Assembly: GCA_903869875.1 (NCBI GenBank)
Contig: CAIQAW010000081.1
Span: 1-13,912, forward strand
Source of the DNA: Candidatus Nomurabacteria bacterium
GTDB taxonomy: Bacteria; Patescibacteriota; Minisyncoccia; Phycocordibacterales; UBA9973
Direction: 5' to 3'
DNA: 13,912 nt
Translations under genes and position numbers: made by a program
Notes under the pieces: generated by a model
The model's database searches: none
What the model saw: only the letters and a program-made list of their open reading frames with translations
What the model was told of the DNA's origin: nothing
In this document: one piece after another, positions 12,007-13,912 of the stretch
How the letters are laid out: every line of letters begins with the position of its first letter
Numbering within the stretch: the first letter of the stretch is position 1

Positions 12007-13752
12007 ATGGACATAGTACAAGAAATAAAAAAAATAATAAAAGGTGACGTAGAAAACACGGACGAAGTGTTAACGAAATATTCGCACGACGCTAGTTTGC
12101 TAGAAATACGCCCACAAGTTGTACTATTTCCACGTGACTCTGCCGATGTATGCGCTGTTGTAAAATGGGTTAAAGAACAAAATGAAGCTTCCGCTAGGCA
12201 AGGCCTAGCGGGGAACAAATATTCTATAACTCCACGTTCTGCTGGTACATGTATGGCAGGTGGTGCAATTGGCGAATCTATAGTTATGGACTTTACACGT
12301 TATATGAACGTACTTGGTCCAGTTGAAACAGTAGACGAATTTAGTATTACACCCAAATACCCAAACGCACACCCAGTAACTATTTCAGGGCGCGTGTCTG
12401 TTATGCCTGGCTGCTACTACCGCGACTTTGAAACCGCAACACTAGAAAAGGGTTTGTTGTTGCCATGCTACACAGCGTCTAAATCTATAAACGCCGTTGG
12501 TGGTATGGTGGGTAACAATTCTGCTGGTGAAAAAACATTACAGTACGGTAAAACTGAAGACTATGTAGCTGAACTAAAAGTTGTTTTTGCAGACGGCTAC
12601 GAATATGTAGTTAAACCACTAAGTAAAAAGGAATTGTATAATAAAATTGCCCAGGTAGACTTTGAAGGTTCTGTGTATAAAGAAATCTACAACCTTATCA
12701 AAGACAATGGAATGGTTATTAAAAGTGCTAAACCACAAGTTTCAAAAAACTCTGCTGGTTACTATCTATGGAATGTCTACGATGCAGAAAAAGATATTTT
12801 TGATCTAACTAAAATTATAGTTGGTTCGCAGGGTACATTGGGTATTGTAACTGGTATTACTTTCCACCTTGTTCGTACAAAACCTGTTTCTAAACTTGCT
12901 GTTATATTTATGAAAGACTTGTCCCGTCTAGGCGAACTTGTCGACGCAGTGTTGCCACACAAACCAGAAAGTATAGAAAGTTACGACGACGCTACTATGA
13001 AGCTGGCAATAAAATTCTTCCCAGACTTTTTAAAAACTAAAGGTGTATGGGGCATGTTTAAATTTATGTTTAGTTTCTGGCCAGAAGCTATAATGATGCT
13101 AGCAGGCGGTATGCCAAAACTTATCTTGCTGGTTGAGTTTGCTGGTGTCGAACAGTCTGTTGTAGACAAACAATCTATCGACCTGGTAAATGCAATCAAG
13201 TCATTTAAATATAAAACTCGTATTACAAGAAACAAAACAGACGCAGATAAATACTGGGACATACGCCGTGAAAGTTTTGCATTACTACGTAAACATATAA
13301 AGGACAAACATACCGCACCGTTTATAGATGACATTATAGTACCACCACAAGTTTTACCAGAATTTTTACCTAAACTACGAACTATATTAAACCAGTACCC
13401 GATAACATATACCATAGCCGGCCACGCTGGTAACGGTAACTTCCATATTATTCCACTTATGGATTTCTCATTACCAGAAACAGGGAATATAATAATTGAA
13501 CTTTCTAAAAAAGTTTACGACCTTGTTTTAGAATATCGTGGTTCTACAACTGCCGAACACAACGACGGTATAATACGTACACCATACCTGGCACAAATGT
13601 ACGGTGACTATGTTGTAAGTCTTTTCCAAAAAACTAAAAACATTTTTGACCCAGCTAACATACTAAACCCAGGCAAAAAAGTCGGTGGTACGGTTGCATA
13701 CATCCGCGACCACATAATAAAAGAAAAACACGACCTGTCACATAAAGTTTAG
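12007..13752 (+). CDS. FAD-linked oxidase, GlcD/D-lactate dehydrogenase type
   Basis: 581 residues. An N-terminal PCMH-type FAD domain (about 35-290) has ITPRSAGTCMAGGAIG (74-89), YTASKSINAVGGMVGNNSAGE (155-175) and GSQGTLGIVTGI. The C-terminal FAD-oxidase domain has GHAGNGNFH (472-480, metal-type H473/H480), TTAEHNDGIIR and the closing FDPANILNPGKK. These features fit oxidases of D-lactate, glycolate, D-2-hydroxyglutarate or similar 2-hydroxy acids. There is no C-terminal iron-sulfur (GlcF-like) fusion, so the electron acceptor is unknown. Residues 61-69 (ASARQGLAG) are encoded by a 21-nt perfect palindrome that looks inserted. It starts 7 nt after the aldolase with no Shine-Dalgarno, so it is co-transcribed. 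A hydrophobic stretch near 350-380 (FKFMFSFWPEAIMMLAGG) may associate with the membrane. Confidence 0.92.
   Translation: MDIVQEIKKIIKGDVENTDEVLTKYSHDASLLEIRPQVVLFPRDSADVCAVVKWVKEQNEASARQGLAGNKYSITPRSAGTCMAGGAIGESIVMDFTRYMNVLGPVETVDEFSITPKYPNAHPVTISGRVSVMPGCYYRDFETATLEKGLLLPCYTASKSINAVGGMVGNNSAGEKTLQYGKTEDYVAELKVVFADGYEYVVKPLSKKELYNKIAQVDFEGSVYKEIYNLIKDNGMVIKSAKPQVSKNSAGYYLWNVYDAEKDIFDLTKIIVGSQGTLGIVTGITFHLVRTKPVSKLAVIFMKDLSRLGELVDAVLPHKPESIESYDDATMKLAIKFFPDFLKTKGVWGMFKFMFSFWPEAIMMLAGGMPKLILLVEFAGVEQSVVDKQSIDLVNAIKSFKYKTRITRNKTDADKYWDIRRESFALLRKHIKDKHTAPFIDDIIVPPQVLPEFLPKLRTILNQYPITYTIAGHAGNGNFHIIPLMDFSLPETGNIIIELSKKVYDLVLEYRGSTTAEHNDGIIRTPYLAQMYGDYVVSLFQKTKNIFDPANILNPGKKVGGTVAYIRDHIIKEKHDLSHKV
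12191..12211 (+). repeat. Palindromic element inside the FAD oxidase gene
   Basis: Perfect 9-bp arms (CCGCTAGGC and its complement) around the loop AAG; flanking T-G pairs extend it in RNA. It is more G+C-rich than the surrounding gene and keeps the frame open. Sequence unrelated to the transposase-associated palindrome. Confidence 0.85.
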
Positions 13753-13781
13753 TTGTCTTAATTTTTTTAGTATGGTAAAGT
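13753..13781 (+). promoter_or_regulatory. Candidate promoter after the FAD oxidase gene
   Basis: TTGTCT (13753-13758), a 17-nt spacer, then TAAAGT (13776-13781), the same -10 variant as the promoter at 3217-3245. The start would be near 13788. The -35 abuts the preceding stop codon. Confidence 0.35.
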
Positions 13782-13787
13782 ATTACA

Positions 13788-13907
13788 AACTTTAAATAAA
13801 AGATACAGAAAGGCCTACGAACATAAATATACCTTTTGCATAGCAAGGTAAGGACACTTTCAATGTAGAGCTTCGCCGGTGGTAACAACCACCGGTTCTG
13901 TTTTTTT
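13788..13907 (+). ncRNA. Candidate small RNA or leader/attenuator
   Basis: About 120 nt between a candidate promoter and a strong terminator, with no ORF of useful size (an ATG-TAG start-stop pair occurs at 13863). Foldable parts: GAAAGGCC (13808-13815) with GGACACTTTC (13852-13861), two bulged A's, enclosing a hairpin ACCTT..AAGGT (13831-13849); then the terminator. I match it to no known RNA family (not SRP, 6S, tmRNA or T-box by eye). It could equally be the 5' leader of a gene beyond the window. Confidence 0.3.
13876..13907 (+). terminator. Strong rho-independent terminator
   Basis: Perfect 8-bp stem (CCGGTGGT with ACCACCGG) around the loop AACA, followed by TTCTGTTTTTTT. It ends the aldolase operon and/or the candidate small RNA. 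Confidence 0.85.
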
Positions 13908-13912
13908 AAAAA

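Overview
The window looks like a chromosomal segment of a small-genome bacterium, most likely from the Candidate Phyla Radiation (Patescibacteria). This is inferred from gene style, not from a marker gene. The pointers are a transketolase split into two adjacent genes, an archaeal-type sugar kinase/class II aldolase pair, DUF975-like and NTF2-like small membrane proteins, very short intergenic gaps, standard stop codons, and an almost complete lack of Shine-Dalgarno sequences. Instead, -10 boxes lie exactly 6 nt before several start codons, which implies leaderless mRNAs.

Layout. (1) 1-3053, minus: the first 1017 codons of dnaE (DNA polymerase III alpha), cut by the window edge in its OB-fold domain. 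Its 124-nt leader (3054-3177) holds two chained mini-ORFs inside a long-range stem that ends at the dnaE start. (2) 3178-4585, plus: a visibly A+T-rich insertion-like island. It holds an orphan hypothetical gene with its own promoter and terminator, an HUH (Y1/RAYT-type) transposase carrying three copies of one 27-nt palindrome (before, inside and at the end of the gene), and a truncated RNase HII gene. (3) 4612-7051, plus: both transketolase halves, then an anchored NTF2-like protein. (4) 7047-7098: a perfect 52-bp palindrome acting as a two-way terminator. (5) 7094-9066, minus: a membrane GT2 glycosyltransferase followed by a membrane-anchored thioredoxin-fold protein. (6) 9127-10000, plus: a 46-residue membrane peptide and a DUF975-like multi-pass protein. 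(7) 10041-11051, minus: a PfkB-family kinase, divergent from (8) 11115-13752, plus: class II fructose-bisphosphate aldolase and a GlcD-type FAD oxidase. (9) 13753-13912: a promoter, a foldable ~110-nt segment and a strong terminator, possibly a small RNA or the attenuated leader of a gene beyond the window.

Functionally, the sugar-phosphate genes (transketolase, PfkB kinase, aldolase) would interconvert pentose phosphates, fructose phosphates and trioses. The FAD oxidase could handle D-lactate or another 2-hydroxy acid. The glycosyltransferase/thioredoxin block belongs to the cell envelope.

The least ordinary features are the palindromes embedded in reading frames (transposase and FAD oxidase), the nested leader ORFs of dnaE, and the fixed -10-to-ATG spacing.
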